Below, piece by piece: positions 1 to 7,052 of a DNA stretch of 15,702 bases (positions are counted from its first letter, which is position 1; every line of letters starts with the position of its first letter). Origin of the DNA: SHZT01 sp945889655 (GTDB lineage: Bacteria; Gemmatimonadota; Gemmatimonadetes; Gemmatimonadales; GWC2-71-9); contig CAMDCH010000033.1 of assembly GCA_945889655.1 (NCBI GenBank), positions 1-15,702 on the forward strand, written 5' to 3'. The notes under the pieces are model-generated. The model was not told where the DNA came from and ran no database searches. It saw only the letters and a program-made list of their open reading frames with translations. The position numbers were made by a program, and so were the translations under genes.

Positions 1-1
1 C

Positions 2-115
2 CGAAACCGGATCGTCCACGGCTACGATCACGTGGACTCCGACATCATCTGGCGCGTCGCGACTGACGATATCGAACCCGTCATTGCTGCCCTGGAGAGA
101 CTCACCACGAGATAG
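2..115 (+). CDS. HepT-like toxin (DUF86 family), C-terminal fragment
   Basis: Only the last 37 residues and the TAG stop are in the window; the start lies to the left. The fragment opens with RNRIVHGYDHVDSDIIW, which fits the C-terminal signature of HepT/DUF86 ribonuclease toxins: an R-x4-H pair (R...H in RNRIVH) followed by H-x-Y. In characterised MntA-HepT pairs the R and H are the RNase active site, and the tyrosine is the residue that the MNT-type nucleotidyltransferase antitoxin AMPylates. The tail (WRVATDDIEPVIAALERL) matches the family's final helix. I infer that an MntA-like nucleotidyltransferase gene lies just upstream, outside the window. It is the only plus-strand gene seen and converges with the permease gene whose stop is at 173. 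It could instead be a degraded remnant, which cannot be judged from 37 residues. Confidence 0.72.
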   Translation, partial: RNRIVHGYDHVDSDIIWRVATDDIEPVIAALERLTTR

Positions 116-126
116 GATCGCTCGCT

Positions 127-161
127 GGTTCGACGGCTTTAGCCGCTAAACGACGCGAACC
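127..161. repeat. Palindromic element between convergent genes
   Basis: GGTTCG (127-132) pairs with CGAACC (156-161), enclosing a small hairpin TTTAG-CCG-CTAAA (138-150). It lies in the 57-base gap between the HepT fragment stop and the permease stop, so it could act as a bidirectional 3'-end structure. There is no T-run on either strand. It shares GTTCGACGGC with sequence near 3118, where a related palindromic cluster is found, so a REP-like dispersed element is an alternative. Confidence 0.5.
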
Positions 162-172
162 GCCGCGCGCGC

Positions 173-2623
173 CTACTTGCCCCGCATCGCCATCGCCGGG
201 TCGATTCTCGACGCCCGTCGCGCCGGCAGCCAGCAAGCGCCGACTCCTATCGCCGTCATCACCACCGCAACGCCCACCAGCGTCGCCGGATCGTTCGACG
301 GCACTTCGAAGAGCAGCCACTGGATGAGCCGCGTCGTCAGCATCGCGCCAACGACGCCGAGCACGAGACCGCCGACGAGCAGCACGCCGCCCTCGCCGAG
401 CACCATGCGCTGGACCGTGCCACTGTCGGCTCCGAGGCTCATCCGGATGCCAATCTCGTTCGTGCGGGCACTCACCGAGAAGGCAAGTACGGCCGCGATG
501 CCTATCGCCGCGATGACGAGCGCGAGGAGGCTAAACGACCCGATGAGCATCGCGTTGATCCGGCGCGGCCCCACGCTCTCATCGCGGATCTCGTCGAGCG
601 CAAGCACCCGCTCCACCGGCTGCGTGGGGTCGATGCCATGCACCACCGCGCGCGCCGCCGTCGCAAGTCCGAGGGGATTGTTGACCGTCGTGCGGATCAC
701 GAGGTTGCCCGTTGGGAAGAAACCCTGCGCGAACGGCTGGAACACCGCGCGCACCGGGTTGGCATCGAGCCCGCCGTCCTTCGTGTCCTTGGCGATGCCC
801 ACGACCGTCATCCAGGTGTCTTCCTTGAGGCCGATGAACCGCAGCACGTCGCCGGTCCATGCGATGCGACGGCCGATGGGGTCAACCGTCGGCCAGAGGA
901 GCTTGGCGAGGGTCTCATTCACGATCGCCACACGCGACGCGTCCTTGCTGTCACGCGCCTCGAAGGCCCGCCCCTTCACGATCTTGATTCCGGACGCCTT
1001 GAAATAGGCCGTGTCGGCCGTGCGGTACTCGGCGGCGGGCTGGGGCTCGCCGGCGCCGAGCGCGCGGCCTTCGGCCTTGATGTCGAGTTGGAATCCCGAC
1101 GTGCGGAGCGGAATGTTCGAACCCACCGCCGCGACCTCCACGCCCGGGATCGCCTTGAGCTCCTGCGTCATGCGCAGGTAATTCTCGACGACGTGGTTGT
1201 CGGGCCCGAGCGCCGTGAAATCCACCGGCACTTCCATCGTCAGGACGTTCCTGGTGTCGAGCCCGGGATCCACCTGCGCGAGCCGCTGCATGGACCGCAC
1301 GAGCAATCCCGCCCCGGAGAGCAGGATCACCGAAACGGCTATCTGCGTGATGACGAGGCCCTGCTGGAGCCGGCGGCGGCGCACGCTTCCGGTCGACTTC
1401 GTATTGGCCGCCGTGAGCCCTGCCCCGAGCTGGTGCTCATTGCCCACCCTCGGCGCGAACGACAGCAGCAGCGCCACCACCGCTGCCATGGCGAGCGTGA
1501 AGGCGAGTACGACCCCATCCACGTGGATCTCACCGGCGCGATTGCTCATCCGGGCAGTGAACGTCGCCAGCATCCCGGTTCCGGCATAGGCAATGCCGAT
1601 GCCGAGCACCGCCCCGGCGAACGCGAGCACAAGGTGTTCCGCCAACAGCAGCCGGCGGATCCGGGTGGCACCAGCCCCCAGGGCCGCGCGGACGAGCATT
1701 TCGTGCTCGCGGCGAACGCCACGCATGAGCGTCAGGTTCGCCACGTTGGCGCAGGCGATGATGAGGACGAACACGGCCACGCCCATCAGCAGCCAGAGCG
1801 TGAGCTGCGCGTCCTTACCAAGCACTTCCTTGAACGGCGTCAGCGTGACCTTGTAGCCGGAGCCCGCGTCGTACGTCCCCGGATTGTCGGCATGTACGCG
1901 CTCGGTGATCGTCGCCACCTCGGCACGTGCGCCGTCGACCGTCGTGCCTGGTGCCAGCCGGGCGATCATCTCCGTCATCCGGTGCGTGCGGCCCTGCACC
2001 ATCGTCGCGCTCACGTGGTGCTGGCTGATGGACATGTTCATCAGCGCGTCGATTTTCTGCGGAAAGAATGGCGCCGGCTGGAGGACACCCACCACCTCCG
2101 CCGACCGACCCCCCACCCTGAGCGACTTGCCGATGATCGTCGAGTCGCCGCCGAAATGGTTGAGCCAGTACCCCTCGGTGAGCATGATCACCGGTGCCGC
2201 ACCGGCGCCGTCGTCCGTGCCGGTGAACGCGTGCCCGATGATCGGGCCGAGCCCCATTACGTCGAAGTAGTTGCCGGTGACGAGCCCCACCTGGATCTGC
2301 GAGGCATTGTCTTTCTCGATGAGGTTCAGCGTCAGCGGCGAATACTCGGCGATCGCCCCGAGCGTTTTCGAGGATGCGCGGAAGTCGTTGATCTCGGGAA
2401 CGGAGAACGCGATGTTGTCGCTCCCCTTGAGCTCGGCCGACTGGCGCAAGTAGACGAGCCGGTCGCCGTCGCGGTGCGGCAGCGGGCGGAGGAGCACGCC
2501 GCGGACGGCGCTGAAGATGGCGGTGTTGGCGCCGATTCCGAGTCCGAGGGTCACGATGACCGCGAGGGTGAACCCGCGCGAAGCTGCGAGGCTGCGGATG
2601 GCGTACTTGAGGTCGAGGAGCAT
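173..2623 (-). CDS. ADOP-type MacB/FtsX ABC permease, full length
   Basis: A protein of 816 residues with the duplicated architecture of 'orphan' permeases common in Acidobacteria and Gemmatimonadota. It has an N-terminal membrane segment with the hallmark FTLAVIVTLGLGIGANTAIF, a first periplasmic MacB-PCD domain, and an FtsX block of three helices (from LTLWLLMGVAVFVLIIACAN). A linker helix (GLVITQIAVSVILLSGAGLL) leads to a second periplasmic domain and a C-terminal FtsX block ending in WLPARRASRIDPAMAMR. The cytoplasmic loops RREHEMLVRAALGAG and ARTNEIGIRMSLGAD are the usual ATPase-contact motifs, yet no ATPase gene is adjacent, which is typical of this family. The substrate is unknown. I chose ATG 2623 because the product then begins MLLDLKYAIRSL like relatives. 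An alternative GTG at 2665 overlaps the upstream stop (GTGA), but its GGGAGG abuts the start codon and the extra residues AEQRL come from a repeat-like stretch. Confidence 0.9.
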   Translation of the reverse strand: MLLDLKYAIRSLAASRGFTLAVIVTLGLGIGANTAIFSAVRGVLLRPLPHRDGDRLVYLRQSAELKGSDNIAFSVPEINDFRASSKTLGAIAEYSPLTLNLIEKDNASQIQVGLVTGNYFDVMGLGPIIGHAFTGTDDGAGAAPVIMLTEGYWLNHFGGDSTIIGKSLRVGGRSAEVVGVLQPAPFFPQKIDALMNMSISQHHVSATMVQGRTHRMTEMIARLAPGTTVDGARAEVATITERVHADNPGTYDAGSGYKVTLTPFKEVLGKDAQLTLWLLMGVAVFVLIIACANVANLTLMRGVRREHEMLVRAALGAGATRIRRLLLAEHLVLAFAGAVLGIGIAYAGTGMLATFTARMSNRAGEIHVDGVVLAFTLAMAAVVALLLSFAPRVGNEHQLGAGLTAANTKSTGSVRRRRLQQGLVITQIAVSVILLSGAGLLVRSMQRLAQVDPGLDTRNVLTMEVPVDFTALGPDNHVVENYLRMTQELKAIPGVEVAAVGSNIPLRTSGFQLDIKAEGRALGAGEPQPAAEYRTADTAYFKASGIKIVKGRAFEARDSKDASRVAIVNETLAKLLWPTVDPIGRRIAWTGDVLRFIGLKEDTWMTVVGIAKDTKDGGLDANPVRAVFQPFAQGFFPTGNLVIRTTVNNPLGLATAARAVVHGIDPTQPVERVLALDEIRDESVGPRRINAMLIGSFSLLALVIAAIGIAAVLAFSVSARTNEIGIRMSLGADSGTVQRMVLGEGGVLLVGGLVLGVVGAMLTTRLIQWLLFEVPSNDPATLVGVAVVMTAIGVGACWLPARRASRIDPAMAMRGK

Positions 2624-2640
2624 GGCCTTGAAGGTAAGCG

Positions 2641-2656
2641 AAAGCCGCTGCTCGGC
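2641..2656. repeat. 16-base copy of the palindromic repeat arm
   Basis: AAAGCCGCTGCTCGGC here is identical to 3141-3156, exactly 500 bases away. It lies in the short gap between the coiled-coil gene stop and ATG 2623 of the permease. In frame it encodes AEQRL, the same peptide that the repeat would encode upstream of the coiled-coil gene. This suggests the upstream parts of both open frames are repeat-derived and not translated. Confidence 0.5.
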
Positions 2657-2661
2657 GCGCC

Positions 2662-3042
2662 TCACCCTCCCAGGAACTTTGTCTGCTCCGTCAGCTCCCG
2701 GGCCCGCAACCGCGCCGCGATCGCCCGCGCCTCGTCCGCCGCTCGGCGCGCCTCGTCTGCCGACAGCCGGGCCGACTCCCGAAACTCCCGCATCAGTTCG
2801 CCCTGCGCTCGCACATCCTCGTGCAACTGGCGCACGTTCTCCTCCCGCAACCGCAAATCCTCTTCGAGAACGCGCCGCTCTTCCTCCATCAGCCTGCCCC
2901 GCTCGGCCGAGCTCCGGACCTCTTCGCGGAAGTCCCGCTGCTCCTCCGCCAGCTCACGCCGGACCTCCGCCAGCCGGCTCTCGTCATCGAGCCCCGACGC
3001 CTCTTTCTGCCTCGAACTCTGCGCCACTCTCAGTCGTGCCAT
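2662..3042 (-). CDS. Short charged coiled-coil protein, unknown function
   Basis: A protein of 126 residues made almost entirely of Glu/Arg/Ala-rich helix: LAEVRRELAEEQRDFREEV, then EEERRVLEEDLRLREENV, then a tail rich in ARAIAARLRAREL, ending KFLGG. There is no signal peptide, membrane segment or cysteine, so it is likely cytosolic and oligomeric. The open frame extends up to ATG 3168, but I chose ATG 3042: a GGAG sits 5 bases upstream, and the extra N-terminus (including RQLAEQRLYAAEKAV) overlaps the palindromic repeat at 3127-3164. It ends 38 bases before the permease start and may be co-transcribed with it. Known ADOP genes are often preceded by a PadR-type regulator. This protein shows no helix-turn-helix I can recognise, so I assign no function. 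The regular heptad-like pattern on the strand of the neighbours favours a real gene. Confidence 0.6.
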   Translation of the reverse strand: MARLRVAQSSRQKEASGLDDESRLAEVRRELAEEQRDFREEVRSSAERGRLMEEERRVLEEDLRLREENVRQLHEDVRAQGELMREFRESARLSADEARRAADEARAIAARLRARELTEQTKFLGG

Positions 3043-3126
3043 CCCGTCTCCGCCGTCCGTTGCCCATCTGGAAAATGACGTAGGGGCCGGCACGGGGGAA
3101 TTGGTAAACGCGTCTCGTTCGACGGC

Positions 3127-3229
3127 CTTCTCAGCGGCGTAAAGCCGCTGCTCGGCTAACTGTCGCATGAAGCGACGGACGTCAGTTTACCTGACAGATA
3201 GCCGAGTCGCGGCTTCACGCCGCGAAAAC
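3127..3229. repeat. Inverted pair of ~37-base palindromic elements
   Basis: Two related elements face each other. The left copy (3127-3164) contains AGCGGCGTAAAGCCGCTGCT followed by CGGCTAACTGTC. The right copy (3193-3229), read on the opposite strand, contains CGCGGCGTGAAGCCGCGACT followed by CGGCTATCTGTC. Each copy has its own hairpin (GCGGC-GTAAA-GCCGC at 3134-3148, CGCGGC-TTCAC-GCCGCG at 3208-3224). The arms CTCGGCTAACTGTC and GACAGATAGCCGAG match at 13 of 14 positions. A smaller stem, GTCAG-TTTAC-CTGAC, lies at 3181-3195. The layout resembles a REPIN: two REP-like palindromes in inverted orientation around a short spacer. It sits between the two permease units and has no T-run, so it is not a classic terminator. 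Confidence 0.65.
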
Positions 3230-3245
3230 AACGCTGAACGTAGGG

Positions 3246-5012
3246 CTACGGCGCCTCCGCAATCACGGCTGCCGGCGCCGTCCTGACCACTCGCACGACA
3301 GGAATCAGCGCCCCCAGCACCACCGCGAGACCCATCCACGGCAGGTACCCCACCACCAGCATCGGATCCCACTGGCTCGGCGCCCCCAGCAGCTCGGCCA
3401 GCGAACCCCAGACGAGGATGCCCAGCCAGAACGCAAAGAGCGTCCCGCCGAAGATGACCCCACCCCCGCGTGCGAGCACATACCACAGCACCCGCCACCT
3501 CGGCGCACCCACAGCGCGCATGATGCCGAGATCCGGGCGGATCGCATTCACCCAGAGCTGCATCAGAACGAAGATGCCCGCGATCGCTGTGAGCAATAGC
3601 ACCCAACCCTCGAGCTGGATCAACCGCCCGAACCACGCGACCGGCGCGCGCTCCGGCTCCACCAGCGACGCCTCACTGACGATGTTTGGGCTGACGACGA
3701 GTCCCGGGACCGAGGCGACCGCGCGCAGGACGGTGTCAGTTCCCGGGCCGCCCTCGCGGACCAGGAGCTGCGCCCTGTCCGGCGCCTGCTGCTTCACACT
3801 GAAGTAGACCGCGTAGGGCGTGGTCATGGTGCCGCCGAACCCGATCGTTGCGTCATCCTCGATGATGCCGACGACGGTGTAGTCGAAAGACCAGCCATCG
3901 CCCGGCTGGAACCCGCGTCCCAGCGCGCCATCGCCCATCCGCTGGTAATGCCGCTCCGCCAACGACCGGCTGATCACCGCGACCTTCGGCGCCGACGCGT
4001 CGTCCGATTCCCGGAGAAGGCGCCCGGCAATGAGTCTCGCCCCCATCATTTTGAAGCTGTCGACACTGACGGCGTGATAGCCGACCATGACGGGATGCTG
4101 CGGAAACGCGAGACCGCCCCCGATGCAAGCCCCACAGTCCGTGACTCCGAAGTCATTCACCGCCGGTCCAGCAAACGTGCCAAGGCTGGCCAGCGCGACA
4201 TCCTGCCCGTCTTTCTTGAGCTGACGGATGAGCTCCTCGTACGCTGCCGACCGCTGGGCCCCTGTGCCGGTTGCCGTTACCTCGTACACGCGCCCACCGA
4301 GCCGGGCGATCTCGCCCGACCGTACATCCATCTTCCCCGCCTCGCGGGTCATCAACGAGGTGGCGCCGAGGACCGTGAGACTCACACCGAACTGGAACCC
4401 CGCGAGAATCAGCTCGATGGGCTTGGCAGTCGGTTCGGCCAGGACCTTCCGGCTGCGTGCGGCGGTGAGCGGGAAGAACGACACGAGCATGACGAGCGAA
4501 AGAACCGCGACCAGGACAGGGATGCCCGCGGTCATCGGAGCATCCCGGAAGATGCCGGGCCAAGCGGACTCGAGGAGCTGCGCAAGCGGCCAGCCGAGGG
4601 CCACGCCGAGCACCGCCGCAGCCGCGACCATGGTCGCACCCTCGTGCAGGATCTCGCGCAGCAGAACGCGCCGCGATGCGCCGACCGCGCGCTTCACGAC
4701 CATCTCCTGGCGCCGCTCGCTCGCGCGCATGATGCCGATCGCGAGGATCGTCAGCCCGCCAACAACCAGCACACCACCGCCGATCCCGAGCACAATGCGG
4801 AAGAGAAACCGGATGGCCGTGTCGTGGACGATGTCGGGCGTGACCGCGAGCGTGGTCAGCGCGATGTCGAGCGTCGAGAAGGGAGTGGTCGGCAACGCGA
4901 GCACCGGCAGGAATGTGGGGAACCGCGCGAGGAGCGCGATCGGCAACAAGGCGGCCAGAGCAACGCCGGCCACCACCGCCACCGTGATTCCCGATTTCCG
5001 CTCCGGGTACAC
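3246..5012 (-). CDS. Atypical FtsX/MacB-like permease lacking most of PCD1
   Basis: A protein of 588 residues with about eight membrane segments (near 10-30, 70-94, 125-145, 163-182, 202-220, 467-488, 513-535, 555-575). The loops RASERRQEMVVKRAVGASRR (97-116) and NAIRPDLGIMRAVGAPRWR (489-507) are the conserved FtsX cytoplasmic loops, so both FtsX halves are present. The first periplasmic region is only about 35 residues instead of roughly 200, so this is an ADOP-like protein with a reduced first domain. The second periplasmic domain (about 222-465) is intact and carries a CGAC motif (Cys293, Cys296) that could form a disulfide. Start: GTG 5012, 2 bases after the upstream stop, with AGGTGAG 6 bases upstream. 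The open frame continues to 5417, but that part lies over the upstream gene. Co-transcription with the LVIVD protein suggests a shared envelope role; the substrate is unknown. Confidence 0.8.
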   Translation of the reverse strand: MYPERKSGITVAVVAGVALAALLPIALLARFPTFLPVLALPTTPFSTLDIALTTLAVTPDIVHDTAIRFLFRIVLGIGGGVLVVGGLTILAIGIMRASERRQEMVVKRAVGASRRVLLREILHEGATMVAAAAVLGVALGWPLAQLLESAWPGIFRDAPMTAGIPVLVAVLSLVMLVSFFPLTAARSRKVLAEPTAKPIELILAGFQFGVSLTVLGATSLMTREAGKMDVRSGEIARLGGRVYEVTATGTGAQRSAAYEELIRQLKKDGQDVALASLGTFAGPAVNDFGVTDCGACIGGGLAFPQHPVMVGYHAVSVDSFKMMGARLIAGRLLRESDDASAPKVAVISRSLAERHYQRMGDGALGRGFQPGDGWSFDYTVVGIIEDDATIGFGGTMTTPYAVYFSVKQQAPDRAQLLVREGGPGTDTVLRAVASVPGLVVSPNIVSEASLVEPERAPVAWFGRLIQLEGWVLLLTAIAGIFVLMQLWVNAIRPDLGIMRAVGAPRWRVLWYVLARGGGVIFGGTLFAFWLGILVWGSLAELLGAPSQWDPMLVVGYLPWMGLAVVLGALIPVVRVVRTAPAAVIAEAP

Positions 5013-5014
5013 GG

Positions 5015-6442
5015 CTAGCTCACCTTCGCCTTCGGCGCGCCCTCCGGTCCATTGTCCCAGTCTTGCGCACTCGAGATATTGGGCATTCCCCACTGGCGGC
5101 CGTTCCAGCCGTCGAAGCCATCCATCTTGAGCACGTAGAGCCCTTCGCTCATGTCGCTCACGAAGATCAGGCCGTCGGCGTTGCGGACCTCGACACCAAA
5201 CGCCCCGTTGGCGCTCCCTCGACCTTCTTCCGGCCGGTCCACCCCTCCCCACCCCGTCCGCCGCGGCCCCTCGTAGGTGTAGTAGTAGCCCACCGTGTAC
5301 GGATTGGTGGGATCCATCATGTTGAAGACCTGCAGCCCGTCCTCGTACGCCGAGACGAAGACGTACGGCCACCGGACCTCGTGATTGTGCGGGAGGTTCT
5401 GGAAATCGGATGTCCACGCGCCGATCGGGCGCGAGATCGTCTTCACGGTTCCATCCAGGCCCGGCTTGAGATCGTAGATCCGCAGCGGCGAGTAGACGTA
5501 CTCCATTTCACCGACCGCATAGCGACCGTCGGGCGTGGGCGTGAACGTGTGATAGCTGGCTCCGCCCGCGACACCCGTGATCGACGTGACCAGCGCCGGC
5601 GTCTCCGGCTTGCTCACGTCGAAAATGAAATACCCCTGGGACCAGGCGGCGCCGTAGAACTTGTCCTGCTTCGTCGCCGGGTCGTAGGCGACATAGAAAT
5701 CGTGGTACGTCCCGTTCGTGTTGGCGGTCGCCGGACGGCCCTGCGACTGGCCCGAGGCGGCCGCGGCACTCGCCCCGTCGGGGATCGGGATCTTCGCGAT
5801 GAAGCCCTGGTCCGGCGATCCCGCCACGAACTTCCCCATGTCCCAGATCGTCGCGAACGGGCCCGTGCTCGTGGTGATCAGCAGCACGCGGCCATCAGAA
5901 TGCTTGTACGTGAAGAGGTTGTGCACGCCGCCGGGATTCTCGGGCAGCAGCAGCCGGCGCACTTCCTTCACCTTGGTCGTGTCGGGGAGCCCGGTGACGT
6001 CGAAGACGATCGCGCCGACTTCGGTCTTGGGCGATCCGTTCAGGATCTGGAAGGACTGCGCGTAGTAGTACCGGTTGTTGAGCTTTAAGTACTTCCCCTG
6101 CAATCCGCCGTATGCCCGCAGTAGCTCGGACTGCTCCATCGTCCACGTGTAGATCGTCTTCGCGTGCGCGGGATCCTTCACGCTCACGATGCTGAATCCC
6201 GTCGAGTTGGTAGTGCCCTGCATCCGCGGCACGTACACGTACGGGCGGGACAGCTCCTGCTCGGCCTCGATGTCCGCCACCGTCATGATGCGGCCCAGCG
6301 GCACGTGCGACATCACGTGGATGTTGCTGCTGCCCTGCTGGCCGGCTGCGAACGTGCCGCGTAACCCTTTAGGCTCCTGCGCGACGAGGGGAGTGAAAAC
6401 GAGGACGGTGAGGGCGATTGAAGCGAGCGAACGCAGCGTCAT
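5015..6442 (-). CDS. Secreted LVIVD-repeat beta-propeller-like protein
   Basis: A protein of 475 residues with a clear signal peptide (RSLASIALTVLVFTPLVAQ). The mature part contains repeated strands of the LVIVD type: GAIVFDVTGLPDTTKVKEV, GYFIFDVSKPETPALVTS, LRIYDLKPG, GLQVFNMMDPTNPYTVGYY and GLYVLKMDGFDGWNGRQW. Such repeats form beta-propeller-like folds in exported proteins, usually of unknown ligand. Tyr/Trp-rich stretches (NNRYYYAQSF, YYYTYEGPRRTGWGGVDR) may form a binding face. Start ATG 6442 has GGAGAG 6 bases upstream and places the signal peptide at the N-terminus. Its TAG stop is 2 bases before the permease start, so the two are very likely one operon with the propeller first. No lipobox cysteine is present, so I expect a periplasmic or secreted soluble protein rather than a lipoprotein. 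Confidence 0.85.
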   Translation of the reverse strand: MTLRSLASIALTVLVFTPLVAQEPKGLRGTFAAGQQGSSNIHVMSHVPLGRIMTVADIEAEQELSRPYVYVPRMQGTTNSTGFSIVSVKDPAHAKTIYTWTMEQSELLRAYGGLQGKYLKLNNRYYYAQSFQILNGSPKTEVGAIVFDVTGLPDTTKVKEVRRLLLPENPGGVHNLFTYKHSDGRVLLITTSTGPFATIWDMGKFVAGSPDQGFIAKIPIPDGASAAAASGQSQGRPATANTNGTYHDFYVAYDPATKQDKFYGAAWSQGYFIFDVSKPETPALVTSITGVAGGASYHTFTPTPDGRYAVGEMEYVYSPLRIYDLKPGLDGTVKTISRPIGAWTSDFQNLPHNHEVRWPYVFVSAYEDGLQVFNMMDPTNPYTVGYYYTYEGPRRTGWGGVDRPEEGRGSANGAFGVEVRNADGLIFVSDMSEGLYVLKMDGFDGWNGRQWGMPNISSAQDWDNGPEGAPKAKVS

Positions 6443-6507
6443 CCAGGACTCTCCAATAGCGGGACAAACGGATCGGAGACTGGACTAAGCTACGTCGAAT
6501 CGGGGCC

Positions 6508-6589
6508 GCGCGCTCACGAGCGCGCGCTCGGCAAGGCCCTCAAGGGCTCAACGCTTTAGCGTCTTGCCGAGGGCGGGCATTACGCCCGC
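6508..6589. repeat. Hairpin cluster with a three-way-junction layout
   Basis: Dense inverted repeats fill the gap between the small membrane gene and the LVIVD gene. A perfect 9-base outer stem, CTCGGCAAG (6527-6535) with CTTGCCGAG (6563-6571), encloses two hairpins: GCCC-TCAA-GGGC (6536-6547) and ACGCT-TT-AGCGT (6551-6562). Flanking it are GCGGGC-ATTAC-GCCCGC (6573-6589) and GCGCGCTC/GAGCGCGC (6508-6525). On the minus strand this begins 11 bases after the stop of the last gene of the eno cluster, so it is probably that transcript's 3' structured region. There is no U-run, so intrinsic termination is not obvious. The loop sequence ATTAC resembles the loops of the palindromes at 3134-3224. Confidence 0.55.
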
Positions 6590-6599
6590 GGCCGACCCT

Positions 6600-6728
6600 C
6601 TACTGGAATATCCCGAAGCGCCCTAGCAGCCACCACAGGATGAGAAAGATGATGATGGTGGAGATGCACCCTCCGCCCATCTTCTTGGCGCCCCAACCTG
6701 CAGCAAGACCACGTAGAAGTTTGCTCAT
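6600..6728 (-). CDS. 42-residue membrane protein, unknown function
   Basis: A complete small open frame (ATG 6728, TAG 6602-6600). It begins MSKLLRGLAAGWGAKKMGGG and continues with one cysteine and a strongly hydrophobic helix ISTIIIFLILWWLLGRFGIF. The N-terminal part is basic and glycine-rich and the helix covers residues 22-35, giving a single-pass inner-membrane protein with the basic end probably in the cytoplasm. It follows the septum protein gene by 42 bases on the same strand and is the last gene of the cluster. I see no Shine-Dalgarno sequence (the 17 bases upstream are pyrimidine-rich), so it may be translated by coupling or from an unusual leader. The composition (clean amphipathic start, aromatic-rich helix, no rare codons) argues for a real protein. 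I recognise no named family. Confidence 0.68.
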   Translation of the reverse strand: MSKLLRGLAAGWGAKKMGGGCISTIIIFLILWWLLGRFGIFQ

Positions 6729-6770
6729 GACGAGGGGATCTGCAGGAATAATGCCGCGGACTACTGCGCA

Positions 6771-7052
6771 CTACGGCGCCCTGCCCTCCACCCGGTACTC
6801 CACCTCTCCCGGCCGGATCATCCCGAACGACTCCCGCGCCGTCCGTTCCTGCGTCGCCGGGTCCACTTCGAGGGATTTCGCCGCTTTGGACAGGCTGTCG
6901 ATCTCGACCTTGAGCCGGGTGATCGCGGAGTCTTCCTCGGCCACCTGCTGCCGGAGGGTCCACCAGTCGGGCGTACTGTACTCGCCACCCATGGCCCCGA
7001 ACCCGAGACCGACCACCACGATGAACGCGCCGGCGATCCGCGCGGGTCTCAC
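6771..7052 (-). CDS. FtsB/DivIC-like septum formation protein
   Basis: A protein of 93 residues from GTG 7052, which overlaps the enolase stop (GTGA). It has an N-terminal membrane helix (IAGAFIVVVGLGFGAMGG), then a coiled coil of about 30 residues (TLRQQVAEEDSAITRLKVEI and onward). It ends with the family's typical motif ERTARESFGMIRPGEVEYRV. FtsB/DivIC proteins form a trimeric complex with FtsL and FtsQ/DivIB at the division site, with the coiled coil and C-terminus in the periplasm. Gene order eno followed by ftsB is conserved in many bacteria, which supports the call. Length and layout are normal. The open frame continues upstream into the enolase frame, but that extension is non-homologous. 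Confidence 0.88.
   Translation of the reverse strand: MRPARIAGAFIVVVGLGFGAMGGEYSTPDWWTLRQQVAEEDSAITRLKVEIDSLSKAAKSLEVDPATQERTARESFGMIRPGEVEYRVEGRAP

Noticed and set aside
638..3142. 834-codon plus-strand open frame antisense to the ADOP permease and coiled-coil genes
   Set aside because: The translation is Arg/His/Glu-rich without domains, and the opposite strand encodes a clear ADOP permease. It is a high-GC antisense shadow.
5013..5417. Upstream extension of the short-domain permease to 5417
   Set aside because: It lies over the 3' end of the LVIVD gene in another frame, is rich in Arg/Gly and non-homologous. GTG 5012 has a suitable ribosome binding site.
6443..6507. Promoter for the LVIVD-permease unit
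   Set aside because: The region should hold one, but I could not see a convincing -35/-10 pair, so no site is reported.
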